Shown here piece by piece: positions 49,949 through 59,082 of a stretch of DNA of 64,000 nt (position 1 is the first letter of the stretch; each line of letters starts with the position of its first letter). Under the pieces are notes generated by a model, which saw only the letters and a list, made by a program, of their open reading frames with translations, was not told the origin of the DNA and made no database searches. This DNA comes from Desertimonas sp963786985 (GTDB lineage: Bacteria > Actinomycetota > Acidimicrobiia > Acidimicrobiales > Ilumatobacteraceae), in NCBI GenBank assembly GCA_963786985.1, contig CAWBBL010000025.1:124001-188000 (forward strand), in the 5' to 3' direction. Position numbers and translations under genes: made by a program.

Positions 49949-52615
49949 GTGGTGAAACCTCCGCGCAGTGCCGACGACGTCCGTCAGTCGTTCATCGACT
50001 TCTTCGTCGCCCGCGACCACACCGTCGTGCCCTCGGCGAGCCTGGTGCCCCAGGATCCGACGCTGCTGTTCAACGTCGCCGGGATGGTGCCGTTCAAGCC
50101 GTACTTCCTCGGGGACGAGAAGCCGCCGTTCAAGCGCGCCGTCAGCTCGCAGAAATGCGTACGGGCGGGCGGCAAGCACAACGACCTCGACGACGTCGGC
50201 CGTACCAAGCGCCACCTCGTGTTCTTCGAGATGCTCGGCAACTTCAGCTTCGGTGACTACTTCAAGGAGCTGATCATCCCGGCGAGCTGGGAGCTCGTCA
50301 CCGAAACCTGGGGCCTCGACGGCGACCGTCTGTGGATCACGGTGCACGAATTCGACGACGTCGCTGAGCAGATCTGGCACGACGTCGTCGGGGTGCCGAT
50401 GGAGCGGATCCAGCGCCTCGGCGACAGCGAGAACTTCTGGCAGGCGGGCGAGACCGGCCCGTGCGGTCCGTGCAGCGAGATCAACTTCGACCGTGGGCCG
50501 GCATTCGGACCTGATGGCGGGCCGGCCGTCGACGCCCAGGGCGACCGCTTCCTCGAGCTGTGGAACCTCGTGTTCATGCAGTACGACCGCGACGAGATGG
50601 GCGTACTGACGCCCCTCCCCAAGCCGTCGATCGACACCGGCGCCGGCTTCGAACGGGTGCTCACCGTGCTCCAGGACGTCGACTCGGTCTGGGAGACCGA
50701 CCTCCTGCGCCCGCTCATCGACCGAGCCAGCGAGCTGACCGGCAAGACCTACAAGCCCGGCGACTACGACGACCGTGACAGCTTCGCCATCCGCGTCCTC
50801 GCCGAGCACGCTCGCTCCACCTCGATGCTCGTGGCCGATGGCGTCTTCCCGTCCAACGAGGCGCGCGGCTACGTGCTGCGCCGGATCATCCGCCGCGCCG
50901 TGCGCTACGCCTACCTCCTGGGCACCGACAAGATCGTCCTCCCCGAACTCGCCGAAGTGGCCATCGATGTGATGGGCAATGCCTATCCCGACGTCGCCCG
51001 CCAGCGTGACTTCATCGTCGGCGTGCTCGCCAAGGAGGAGGAGAACTTCCGGCACACGCTGCGCAACGGCCTGTCGATCCTCGAGCGTGAGCTCGGTGAC
51101 GGCGGTGTCGCCGGTGGGGTGCTGTCCGGTTCGACGGCCTTCGCCCTCCACGACACGTACGGCTTCCCGCTCGAACTGACCCAGGAGATCGCCTCTGAGC
51201 GGGGCGTCGGCGTCGATCTCGCCGGGTTCGAATCGGAGATGGCCGAGCAGCGGCTGCGGGCCAAGGCGGCCCGTGGCGTCCATCGGGAGCACGCCAACGT
51301 CGACGCCTACCGGCGCATCGTCGAAGAGCATGGCGTCACGACGTTCGTCGGCTACGTCACCGACACCGCCGCGAGCCGGGTGCTCGACGTGCTCGACGTG
51401 CACGACGGCGGAAGTGATGACGACGGTGACGCCCAGCTCGTCGAGATCTTCGTCGATCAGACGCCGTTCTACGCCGAGAGTGGCGGCCAGGTCGGCGACA
51501 CCGGAACGATCGTCACCGAAACCGGCTCTGCCGAGGTGATCGACACGACGTTCGCCCTGCCCAACCTGCGCCGGCACACGGCGCGCCTCCTGTCCGGGAC
51601 GATCACCCCCGGACAGCCGGCGACGACGGCGATCGACGTCGAACGGCGCAACTCGATTCGGCGCAATCACACGGCGACCCATCTCGTCCACCACGCCCTG
51701 CGCGAGGTGCTCGGGCAGCACGTCAAGCAAGCCGGTTCGCTGGTCGCCCCCGATCGGTTGCGGTTCGACTTCTCGCACTACGCGCCGGTCAGCGCCGAGG
51801 AGATCACCCGGATCGAAGACCTGGCGAACGGCGAAACGCTGGCCAACACGCCCGTGCGCGCCTTCGAGACATCAAAGGACGAGGCTGAAGGGCTGGGGGC
51901 GATCGCCTTCTTCGGTGAGAAGTACGGCGACGTCGTGCGCGTGCTCGAGGCTGGTAGTTCGGTGGAGTTGTGCGGAGGAACGCACGTCAGCGCGACCGGC
52001 GACATCGGCACGATCAAGATCGTCAGCGAAGGATCGATCGGCTCCAACCTGCGACGTATCGAAGCGGTCACGGGTACCGGCTCGGTGGCCCTCCTCCAAC
52101 GCGACGAGCGACTGCTCGGTGAGATCGCCAGCCTCGTCGGCACGCCCGGCGACGCCACCGGTGGCGTCCAGCGCAAGCTCGACGAGCTGCGCGCCCTCAA
52201 CGACGAGAACAAACAACTGCGCGCCCGCCTCGCCCGTACCCAGGCGAGCGAGCTGGCCAACCGGGCGGTCGAAGGCGTCGTCATCGAGCGCATCGACGGT
52301 CTGGCGCCGAACGACCTCCGCGACCTGGCGATCGCCGTTCGCAACGCCCCAGACGTCGACGTCGTCGTGCTCGCCGGCGAAACGACCACGGGAGGCGTCT
52401 CGCTGGCCTCGGCGATCACCCCCGGGTCGCCGTTCGAGGCCGCCGGCTTGATCCGCGACGCGGCGAAGGCCGTCGGCGGCGGCGGCGGTGGCAAGGGTGA
52501 CGTCGCCACCGCCGGTGGCAAAGACCCGGCAGGCATCGGCGAGGCGCTCGAACTGGCCCGCGAGGCCGTCGCTCTCGCCCGTGGCGAGTCGGGCTCGGGC
52601 GACGTCGAGAGCTAG
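49949..52615 (+). CDS. alaS: Alanyl-tRNA synthetase
   Basis: An 888-residue class II synthetase charging tRNA-Ala. It shows the catalytic N-terminus (SFIDFFVARDHTVVPSASLV, FNVAGMVPFKPYFLG, QKCVRAGGKHNDLDDVG), the editing domain zinc ligands NHTATHLVHHAL and ELCGGTHVSATGD, and the Gly-rich C-terminal DHHA1 domain. The GTG at 49949 follows TACACT by 7 nt; a second GTG is the next codon. The next gene, ruvX, starts one base inside the stop (TAGTG). Confidence 0.95.
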   Translation: MVKPPRSADDVRQSFIDFFVARDHTVVPSASLVPQDPTLLFNVAGMVPFKPYFLGDEKPPFKRAVSSQKCVRAGGKHNDLDDVGRTKRHLVFFEMLGNFSFGDYFKELIIPASWELVTETWGLDGDRLWITVHEFDDVAEQIWHDVVGVPMERIQRLGDSENFWQAGETGPCGPCSEINFDRGPAFGPDGGPAVDAQGDRFLELWNLVFMQYDRDEMGVLTPLPKPSIDTGAGFERVLTVLQDVDSVWETDLLRPLIDRASELTGKTYKPGDYDDRDSFAIRVLAEHARSTSMLVADGVFPSNEARGYVLRRIIRRAVRYAYLLGTDKIVLPELAEVAIDVMGNAYPDVARQRDFIVGVLAKEEENFRHTLRNGLSILERELGDGGVAGGVLSGSTAFALHDTYGFPLELTQEIASERGVGVDLAGFESEMAEQRLRAKAARGVHREHANVDAYRRIVEEHGVTTFVGYVTDTAASRVLDVLDVHDGGSDDDGDAQLVEIFVDQTPFYAESGGQVGDTGTIVTETGSAEVIDTTFALPNLRRHTARLLSGTITPGQPATTAIDVERRNSIRRNHTATHLVHHALREVLGQHVKQAGSLVAPDRLRFDFSHYAPVSAEEITRIEDLANGETLANTPVRAFETSKDEAEGLGAIAFFGEKYGDVVRVLEAGSSVELCGGTHVSATGDIGTIKIVSEGSIGSNLRRIEAVTGTGSVALLQRDERLLGEIASLVGTPGDATGGVQRKLDELRALNDENKQLRARLARTQASELANRAVEGVVIERIDGLAPNDLRDLAIAVRNAPDVDVVVLAGETTTGGVSLASAITPGSPFEAAGLIRDAAKAVGGGGGGKGDVATAGGKDPAGIGEALELAREAVALARGESGSGDVES

Positions 52616-53040
52616 TGCGGGTTCTCGCCCTCGACCTCGGCAGCAAGCGGATCGGCGTCGCGGTCAGCGACCTCACCGGCACGGTCGCCTCGCCACTGAC
52701 GGTGCTCCAGCGATCGAACTCGCGGCGCCACGATCATCAACGGATCGCTGCGCTGGTCGGTGAGGAGGAGGCCGAATTGGTGGTCGTCGGCCTGCCGCTC
52801 AGCCTGTCGGGCGACGAGGGCCCGGCCGCCCGGGCCGCCCGGAACGAGGTCAAGACCCTCGCTACGCTGGTCACCGTGCCGATCGAGACGTTCGACGAGC
52901 GGCTCACCACCGTCACCGCCGAGCGGGCGCTCGACGAGGCGGGCGTGCGCGGCCCGGCTCGCCGTGCTGTCGTCGACAAGGTCGCCGCGGCCGTCATCCT
53001 CCAGGCCTTCCTCGACCGCCGCGCGGCGGCATCCCGATGA
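52615..53040 (+). CDS. ruvX: Holliday-junction-resolvase-like pre-16S rRNA nuclease RuvX (YqgF)
   Basis: A 141-residue RNase H-fold nuclease that finishes the 16S rRNA 5' end. LDLGSKRIGVAVSD, VVGLPLSLSGDEG, and ETFDERLTTVTAERAL carry the acidic residues. The GTG at 52615 overlaps the alaS stop by one base, and the stop overlaps the mltG start (ATGA). alaS-ruvX-mltG is a common order. Confidence 0.92.
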   Translation: MRVLALDLGSKRIGVAVSDLTGTVASPLTVLQRSNSRRHDHQRIAALVGEEEAELVVVGLPLSLSGDEGPAARAARNEVKTLATLVTVPIETFDERLTTVTAERALDEAGVRGPARRAVVDKVAAAVILQAFLDRRAAASR

Positions 53041-54263
53041 ACACCCGCCAACGCGGCCGCCGGGACCTCGGAGACATCGACGACCTCGACGTGCTCGAGA
53101 CCTACGACTGGCATGAGGACCCGTGGGACGCGTCACTGGGCGTCGGAGAAGTCGAGCCCGTCCGCACCCAGACGCGGGCGGCGAAGTGGATCGGCTACGG
53201 GGCGCTGGCGCTCGCCAACCTGTTGATCATCGTCGGGGGACTCTATGGCTGGTGGTACATCCGCCAGGCGAACGCTCCCGGTGAGGTCGGTGGCCCCGTG
53301 GAGATCGTCGTCGCCGAAGGAGAACGCCTCGATGCTCTCAGTGACCGGTTGGAGGCCGAGGGCATCGTCGAGAATGCCGAGTTCTTCGAGCGTTACGTCG
53401 CCGACCACGGGGGACTCGAGGTGACGCCGGGCTACTACCGGTTGCCGACTGGCGATCACGTCGGCAACGTGCTCGCCCGTCTGCGTACGCCCCCCGAAGA
53501 GACGTTCATCGAGATCAACTTCCCGGAAGGTTTCACCGTCGGTCAGATCGGCGCCCGTCTGGCCGAGGAGCTCCCGCAGCTCTCCGTCGACGAGTTCGTC
53601 GCCGCAGCGAGCGACGCGACGATTCCCGCTGCCTTCCGCCCAGAAGGGGTCACGAGCGCCGAAGGCCTGCTGTTCCCGGCGACCTACCGCGTGTACAACG
53701 CCGACAGCGAGCGACAGATCGTCACCCGGATGGTCGAGCAGATGGAGCGGGTCGGCGATCAAGAGGAGATTCTCGCCGGTCCGACCGGCGTCGCCGCCGA
53801 CTACACCCCCTACCAGATCTTGACGATCGCCTCGATGATCGAGCGGGAAGCGAAGACAGAGGCGGACCGCCCGATGATCGCCAGGGTCATCTACAACCGC
53901 CTCGGCGTCAACATGCCGTTGCAGATCGACGCCACGCACATCTACAACGTGCCGCCCGAGGAGCTCGCGCCTGATGGCGCGATCACCCGGCTACGGGAAG
54001 TCGACACCCCGTGGAACACGTTCACGAACACCGGCCTGCCGGCAACCCCGATCGCCAACCCCGGTCGTGCTTCGATCGAGGCGGCCCTCCATCCGGCGCC
54101 CAACCCGAGCCCGGGCAGCGCCGAGTGCAGTGGCCTTCCAGCCAACGAATGCCAGTGGCTGTTCTACGTCCTCGCCGACGAACAGGGCAATCACGCGTTC
54201 TCGGTGACCGCCGAACAGTTCGAGGCTGATCGTCAGGCCGCGGCCGACGCCGGATTGCTGTAA
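53037..54263 (+). CDS. mltG: Endolytic murein transglycosylase MltG
   Basis: A 408-residue membrane-anchored lytic transglycosylase that cuts nascent glycan strands. It has a polar N-terminal tail, one helix (about residues 54-73), a LysM-like region and the YceG domain with the catalytic Glu in ASMIEREAK. AGEFPATY-like LLFPATYRVY and PTPIANPGRASIEAALHP are further family motifs. ATG 53037 overlaps ruvX. Confidence 0.93.
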   Translation: MNTRQRGRRDLGDIDDLDVLETYDWHEDPWDASLGVGEVEPVRTQTRAAKWIGYGALALANLLIIVGGLYGWWYIRQANAPGEVGGPVEIVVAEGERLDALSDRLEAEGIVENAEFFERYVADHGGLEVTPGYYRLPTGDHVGNVLARLRTPPEETFIEINFPEGFTVGQIGARLAEELPQLSVDEFVAAASDATIPAAFRPEGVTSAEGLLFPATYRVYNADSERQIVTRMVEQMERVGDQEEILAGPTGVAADYTPYQILTIASMIEREAKTEADRPMIARVIYNRLGVNMPLQIDATHIYNVPPEELAPDGAITRLREVDTPWNTFTNTGLPATPIANPGRASIEAALHPAPNPSPGSAECSGLPANECQWLFYVLADEQGNHAFSVTAEQFEADRQAAADAGLL

Positions 54264-54282
54264 TCGGATCGAATTTCGGGCA

Positions 54283-55119
54283 GTGAAGATCGCCGCACTG
54301 ATCGGGTCGCCGGTCGAGCACTCGCTGTCGCCGGTGATCCACCAGGCCGCCTTCGACGCCGCCGAGGCCGACTGGCGCTATGTCGCGTTCGATGTCCCTG
54401 CCGGACGGGCCGACGAGGCGTTGGCGGCGATGCGCGTGTTCGGCATCGCCGGACTGTCCGTCACGACCCCACACAAGGCGCAGGTCGCGGCATGCGTCGA
54501 CGGTCTGGCGCCGGCGGCCGCCGCCCTGCGCTCGGTGAACACGGTCGTCGTCGAGGACGATGGGCGGCTCGTCGGCCACAGCACCGATGGACACGGCTTC
54601 GTCGCGGCGCTGCATGCCGACGGCGTCGACGTTTGCGGGATGCATGTCGCCGTCCTCGGTGCGGGGGCCGCCGCCCGCAGCGTCGTCGCCGCCCTCGACC
54701 ATGCCGGCGCCGCGGCCATCGTCGTGCGCAACCGGACGCGCAGCAAGATCGCCGACGTCGTCGCCCTCGCCCCACTGACGGCGCGGGCTGCCGCCGAGGA
54801 TGCCGATGCCGAGCTCGGCGCCGCCGAGTTGATCGTCAACGCCACCTCGGTCGGCTTCGGCACCGACGAGATCCCCCTCGATCCGGCCCTCCTGCACCCC
54901 GAGCAGCTCGTCGCCGATCTCGTGTATCACCCGTTGGACACGGCGCTGCTCCGGGCGGCGGGCGCCGTCGGGGCGCGGACCTTCGACGGCCTCGGCATGC
55001 TCGTCCAGCAGGCCGTCCTGCAGCAGCAGCTGTGGGGGCGCGACGTTCCGGACGCGACGGTGATGCGCGCCGCCGCCGAGCGCGAACTCGCTCGCCGCGG
55101 CGCGCCGGCCGGACGTTAG
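54283..55119 (+). CDS. aroE: Shikimate dehydrogenase
   Basis: A 278-residue NADP-dependent enzyme reducing 3-dehydroshikimate. SPVEHSLSPVIHQAAF, SVTTPHKAQVAACVD with the catalytic Lys, and STDGHGFVAAL are present, followed by a Rossmann VAVLGAGAAARSV. GTG 54283 is 19 bp after mltG. First of three aro genes here; no shikimate kinase is among them. Confidence 0.93.
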   Translation: MKIAALIGSPVEHSLSPVIHQAAFDAAEADWRYVAFDVPAGRADEALAAMRVFGIAGLSVTTPHKAQVAACVDGLAPAAAALRSVNTVVVEDDGRLVGHSTDGHGFVAALHADGVDVCGMHVAVLGAGAAARSVVAALDHAGAAAIVVRNRTRSKIADVVALAPLTARAAAEDADAELGAAELIVNATSVGFGTDEIPLDPALLHPEQLVADLVYHPLDTALLRAAGAVGARTFDGLGMLVQQAVLQQQLWGRDVPDATVMRAAAERELARRGAPAGR

Positions 55120-55122
55120 CGT
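55117..55122 (+). promoter_or_regulatory. Putative -10 hexamer of leaderless aroC
   Basis: TAGCGT begins with the aroE stop codon and ends 7 nt before GTG 55130. Confidence 0.42.
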
Positions 55123-55129
55123 TCCGGCG

Positions 55130-56290
55130 GTGCTGAGGTTCCTGACTGCGGGAGAGTCCCACGGCCAGGGACTCGTCGTCATCGTCGAAGGTTTGCCGGC
55201 CGGCCTGGAGGTGACGGTCGAGGACATCCAGGGGGAATTGGCTCGGCGCCGGCTCGGCTTCGGTCGCGGGCCGCGGCAGCGTTTCGAGGCCGACGAGCTG
55301 ACGCTCATCGGTGGCATCCGCCACGGGCGGACACTGGGGTCGCCGGTCGCCATCGAGATCGCCAACACCGAATGGAAGCGCAGCGACAAGTGGCATGCCG
55401 AGATGTCGCCGGCCCCGGGGGCCACGGCGACGCCACTCACCCAAGTGCGACCGGGCCACGCCGACCTCGCCGGGATGCAGAAGTACGGGTTCAGCGATGC
55501 GCGCGACGTGCTCGAGCGGGCGAGTGCCAGGGAGACCGCGGCTCGCGTTGCCGCCGGCGCCGTCGTCAAGCTGCTGCTGCGGGCGATCGGCATCGAAGTG
55601 ATCTCCCACGTCGTGCAGATGGGCGACGCGCGCAGTTCGGGGTCACGACCGCTGCCAGGCGAGCTCAGCACGGTCGACGACTCGCCGGTGCGGTGCTTCG
55701 ATCCGGCGGGCGCCGAAGCGATGATCACGGCGGTCAAGGCGGCAGCCAAGGACGGCGACTCGCTCGGCGGGGTGGTCGAGGTGCTCGCCTACGGCGTGGT
55801 CGTCGGGCTGGGCAGTCACGTCCACTGGGATCGGAAGCTCGATGGCCTGCTCGCCCAGGCCGTGATGAGCATCCAGGCGGTCAAGGGCGTCGAAGTCGGC
55901 GATGGATTCGACGTCGCTGCCCGACGGGGGAGTGCGGCTCATGACGCCATCCGCTGGGACGATTCCGCCGGGACGTACCGCCGCGACACGACCCTGGCGG
56001 GAGGGGTCGAGGGTGGGATGTCGACCGGCGAACTGCTCGTCGTGCGCGCCGCGATGAAGCCACTGGCGACGCTCAACGTCCCGGTGCTGGAGACCGTGGA
56101 TACGGCCACGAAGGAGGCGACGCTGTCGTTCAAGGAGCGCACCGACGTCACCGCCGTGCCGGCGATGGGCGTCGTCGCCGAGACGATGGTTGCTCTCGTC
56201 CTCGCCACCGAGGCCCTCCGCAAGTTCGGCGGAGATTCCGTCGACGAGTTCGTCCGCAACGCCGCCGCCTTCCGAGCGACGTTGCCGTGA
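55130..56290 (+). CDS. aroC: Chorismate synthase
   Basis: A 386-residue FMNH2-dependent enzyme that makes chorismate from EPSP. LTAGESHGQGLVV, RRLGFGRGPRQRFEAD, RPGHADLAGMQKYGF, RDVLERASARETAARVAAGA and GGVEGGMSTGE match the family throughout. The GTG at 55130 lies 7 nt past a TAGCGT hexamer that overlaps the aroE stop. It is followed 12 bp later by aroB. Confidence 0.95.
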   Translation: MLRFLTAGESHGQGLVVIVEGLPAGLEVTVEDIQGELARRRLGFGRGPRQRFEADELTLIGGIRHGRTLGSPVAIEIANTEWKRSDKWHAEMSPAPGATATPLTQVRPGHADLAGMQKYGFSDARDVLERASARETAARVAAGAVVKLLLRAIGIEVISHVVQMGDARSSGSRPLPGELSTVDDSPVRCFDPAGAEAMITAVKAAAKDGDSLGGVVEVLAYGVVVGLGSHVHWDRKLDGLLAQAVMSIQAVKGVEVGDGFDVAARRGSAAHDAIRWDDSAGTYRRDTTLAGGVEGGMSTGELLVVRAAMKPLATLNVPVLETVDTATKEATLSFKERTDVTAVPAMGVVAETMVALVLATEALRKFGGDSVDEFVRNAAAFRATLP

Positions 56291-56302
56291 GTCCGCGTTG
56301 TC

Positions 56303-57397
56303 ATGGCTGACCTTCGAACGGTCACGGTCGCGCTCGGCGAACGCCGTTATGACGTGCACGTCGGAGCCGGGGCGCTCGACGTGCTGCCGGGCCTGCTCCC
56401 GCCGTCGGCCAAGCGGGTCGCCATCGTCACCCAAGCCGGGATCCCGTTCGCCGATGCCGTCCAGACGTTGCTCGGCGACCGCCCGATCGTGCGCATCGAC
56501 ATCGGCACCGGCGAGGAGAGCAAGTCGTTGGTGACCGTCGAGCACGTGACGCGGTCGTTGGCGGGCTTCGGCCTCACTCGCGACGACGTCGTCGTCGCCG
56601 TCGGCGGGGGGATGGTCACCGATGTTGCCGGATTCGCCGCTGCCGTATGGCATCGAGGCGTTGCTGTGGTCAACGTCGCCACGTCGTTGCTGGCGATGGT
56701 CGACGCGGCGATCGGCGGCAAGACGGCGGTCAACCTGCCCGAAGGCAAGAATCTCATCGGAGCGTTCTGGCAACCCTGCGGCGTGATCTGCGACACCGAC
56801 GCGCTGACCACGCTCCCACCGCGCGAGCGTCGCTCCGGGGACGGCGAGATGGCCAAGTACCACTTCCTCAGTGGTGACGACCTCGATGCCCTGCCGCTCG
56901 ACGAACGAGTGGCCCGCTGTGTCGAGATCAAGGCGGCGTTCGTCGCCGCCGACGAGCGTGAGGAACTGGGTCTGGGCGGTGCCCAGGGATCACGTCTGGG
57001 CGGTGCCCAGGATTCACGTCTGGGCGGTGCCCAGGGCCGGGCGTTGCTCAACTACGGTCACACGCTGGCCCACGCCTTGGAGATCGCCACGGGCCATGCG
57101 TTGACGCATGGCGAGGCTGTTGGCATCGGTCTCGTCTACGCGGCCGAGCTCGCCGCCGCGCTCGAGCGCATCGACGCCGGTCGGGTGGCCGCTCATCGCG
57201 CCGTCGTCGGCGGGACCTACGGCCTGCCCATGTCGATCCCCGAAGGGGTCGATACCGATCAACTGCTGGCGCTGATGGCGCGGGACAAGAAGGCTCGCGA
57301 TGGCTTGACGTTCGTGCTCGACGGACCGCGCGGTGTGGAGGTTGTCGCGCCGATCGATCCGGCCGTGGCCGGCGCCGCGCTGGAGACGGTGCGCTGA
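56303..57397 (+). CDS. aroB: 3-Dehydroquinate synthase with an in-frame repeat insertion
   Basis: A 364-residue NAD- and zinc-dependent enzyme cyclising DAHP. VGGGMVTDVAGFAA, SLLAMVDAAIGGKTAVN, GDGEMAKY with the metal Glu, NYGHTLAHALE and THGEAVGIG with the metal His are present. Between DEREE and RALLNYGHT it has about 23 extra residues in 8-residue repeats (LGGAQGSR, LGGAQDSR, LGGAQG), not expected in AroB. They are encoded by tandem 24-bp palindromic units at 56971-57036. The loop is next to the zinc site, so the enzyme must tolerate it. ATG 56303 is clear. Confidence 0.9.
   Translation: MADLRTVTVALGERRYDVHVGAGALDVLPGLLPPSAKRVAIVTQAGIPFADAVQTLLGDRPIVRIDIGTGEESKSLVTVEHVTRSLAGFGLTRDDVVVAVGGGMVTDVAGFAAAVWHRGVAVVNVATSLLAMVDAAIGGKTAVNLPEGKNLIGAFWQPCGVICDTDALTTLPPRERRSGDGEMAKYHFLSGDDLDALPLDERVARCVEIKAAFVAADEREELGLGGAQGSRLGGAQDSRLGGAQGRALLNYGHTLAHALEIATGHALTHGEAVGIGLVYAAELAAALERIDAGRVAAHRAVVGGTYGLPMSIPEGVDTDQLLALMARDKKARDGLTFVLDGPRGVEVVAPIDPAVAGAALETVR
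56971..57036. repeat. Three tandem 24-bp palindromic units inside aroB
   Basis: Units start at 56971, 56995 and 57019 (the last truncated). Each has the palindrome CTGGGCGGTGCCCAG. The half-site CTGGGCGG is shared with the family 1 repeats. The period keeps the reading frame. Confidence 0.9.
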
Positions 57398-57407
57398 GCG
57401 GGATCGG

Positions 57408-57413
57408 TACGGT
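57408..57413 (+). promoter_or_regulatory. Putative -10 hexamer of the M24 peptidase gene
   Basis: TACGGT ends 7 nt before GTG 57421 and overlaps the GTG at 57412, favouring the later start. Confidence 0.42.
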
Positions 57414-57420
57414 GGACCGC

Positions 57421-58546
57421 GTGCAACCGGCCCTCCCCGCGTCCAACTTCGCTGCGGCGCGTCGGCGCCTTGCGCGCCGCCCTCGACGGCCGGACGATGG
57501 TCCTCTCGCACACCACGAACATCCGGTGGCTCACCGGGTTCGGCGGCTCGTTGGCGTGGGTCGTGCTCGACGGCGATCGGCTGGTGCTGATCACCGACGG
57601 CCGCTACGGCGAGCGAGCCGCCGCCGACCTCGCAGCGAACGGCCTCGATGGCGCTCTCGGCGTCGAGCTGGAGGTGCGCACCAAGCGCCCGGAGCTGACC
57701 GACACGATGGTCGCTGCTGCGGCGGCCGCCGGCGGCGTCGTGGTCGCCGAGGCCGATCATCTCAGCCACGCCGCGTGGTCGAGCCTCGCCGAGCGCCTCG
57801 ACCTCGAAGCGTCCGGTGGCCTTGTCGAGCAGCTGCGGCGCAGCAAGGACGCTGGCGAGCTGGCCCGGATGACGAGAGCTGCGCAGGTCGCCGACGCCAC
57901 GTTGGCCGCTGTTGTTCCGATGTTGGCGGAGCGACCGACCGAGGCTGACGTACGCGATGAGCTGGAGTACCGGATGCGGCGCAACGGTGCCGACGGACCG
58001 AGCTACGACACGATCGTGGCGAGCGGGCCGCAATTGGCGGCGCGGCCGCACCATCAGACGTCCCGGCGCACGATCGTCGAGGGCGACACGGTGATCATCG
58101 ACGTCGGCGCGCTCGTCGACGACTACCACTCCGACATGACCCGGACGTACGTGGTCGGTGACGTGGACGCCAGGCAACAGCAGATCTACGACCTCGTGCT
58201 CCAGGCGCAGTTGGCCGGGCTGAACGCCATACGGCCGGGTGTCCCGACCGCCGAGGTCGACGAGGCGTGTCGGGCGGTGTTCCGCGACGCCGGCTACGCC
58301 GACTGGTTCATCCACGGCACCGGCCACGGTGTCGGCCTCGACATTCACGAAGAGCCATTCGCCGCCGCGACATCGACTGCCGTGCTCGTCGAGGGCGACG
58401 TGGTGACCGTCGAGCCTGGCCTCTATCGTGACGGCTTCGGCGGCGTCCGCATCGAGGACCTCGTCTCCGTCACCGCGACGGGCTGTGCAACGCTCACCAC
58501 TCTTCCGAAAGACTCGCCGTGCCTGCGATCACCACCAATGACCTGA
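57421..58546 (+). CDS. M24 family Xaa-Pro peptidase, frame broken near 57457
   Basis: A metallopeptidase of the Xaa-Pro dipeptidase/aminopeptidase P family. The metal ligands are visible: IIDVGALVDDYHSDMTRTY (two Asp), GTGHGVGLDIHEEP (His), VTVEPGLY and VRIEDLV (Glu). GTG 57421 opens VQPALPASNFAA, after which the family-like VGALRAALDGRTMVLSHTTN lies one frame over. Dropping one G at about 57457 gives a 374-residue protein. Otherwise translation would start at a later TTG (57470). The order aroB-M24-efp-nusB is common. The 3' end overlaps efp by 28 bp. Confidence 0.82.
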
Positions 58547-59082
58547 AGAACGGCATCACGCTGAACCTCGACAACGGCCTGTACCAGGTCGTCGAGTTCC
58601 AGCACGTGAAGCCCGGCAAAGGCGGGGCGTTCGTTCGCACCAAGCTGCGCAACGTGCGTTCCGGCGCCGTCCTCGAGCGCACCTTCAACGCCGGCATTCG
58701 TGTCGAGCAGGCGATCGTCGACCGACAGGACATGCAGTTCCTGTACCGCGACGCGGAGGACTACGTGTTCATGAACACCTCGACCTACGACCAGCTGCAC
58801 GTCCGCCCGGCCCAGCTCGGCGACGCCGCCGGCTACCTCGTCGAAGGGGCCATTGCCCAGATCGCCCAGCACGAGGGCGACATCATCGGCGTCGAGATCC
58901 CGGCATCCGTGGAGCTGACCGTCACCGTCACCGAGCCAGGCGTACAGGGCGACCGCGTGTCTGGCGCCCGCAAGCCCGCCGAGTTGGAGACCGGCAAGAC
59001 GGTGCAGGTGCCGCTGTTCGTCAACGTCGGCGACAAGCTGCGCGTCGACACGAGGTCGGGCGAGTACATCACGCGGGTGTGA
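58519..59082 (+). CDS. efp: Elongation factor P
   Basis: A 187-residue factor that relieves ribosome stalling at proline runs. The N-terminal domain loop KPGKGGAFVRTKL has the tip Lys (about residue 34) and the S1-like C-terminal domains follow. GTG 58519 lies inside the M24 peptidase gene by 28 bp, so translation is coupled. No EpmA or similar is nearby, so tip modification cannot be judged. nusB starts on its last base. Confidence 0.95.
   Translation: MPAITTNDLKNGITLNLDNGLYQVVEFQHVKPGKGGAFVRTKLRNVRSGAVLERTFNAGIRVEQAIVDRQDMQFLYRDAEDYVFMNTSTYDQLHVRPAQLGDAAGYLVEGAIAQIAQHEGDIIGVEIPASVELTVTVTEPGVQGDRVSGARKPAELETGKTVQVPLFVNVGDKLRVDTRSGEYITRV

Noticed and set aside
49901..51778. A 625-codon open frame on the minus strand opposite alaS
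   Set aside because: It is a high-GC antisense shadow: alaS on the other strand is certain from its motifs, and the antisense protein has no domain pattern.
56971..57036. Possible CRISPR or minisatellite
   Set aside because: Only three contiguous 24-bp units with no spacers, in frame within aroB.
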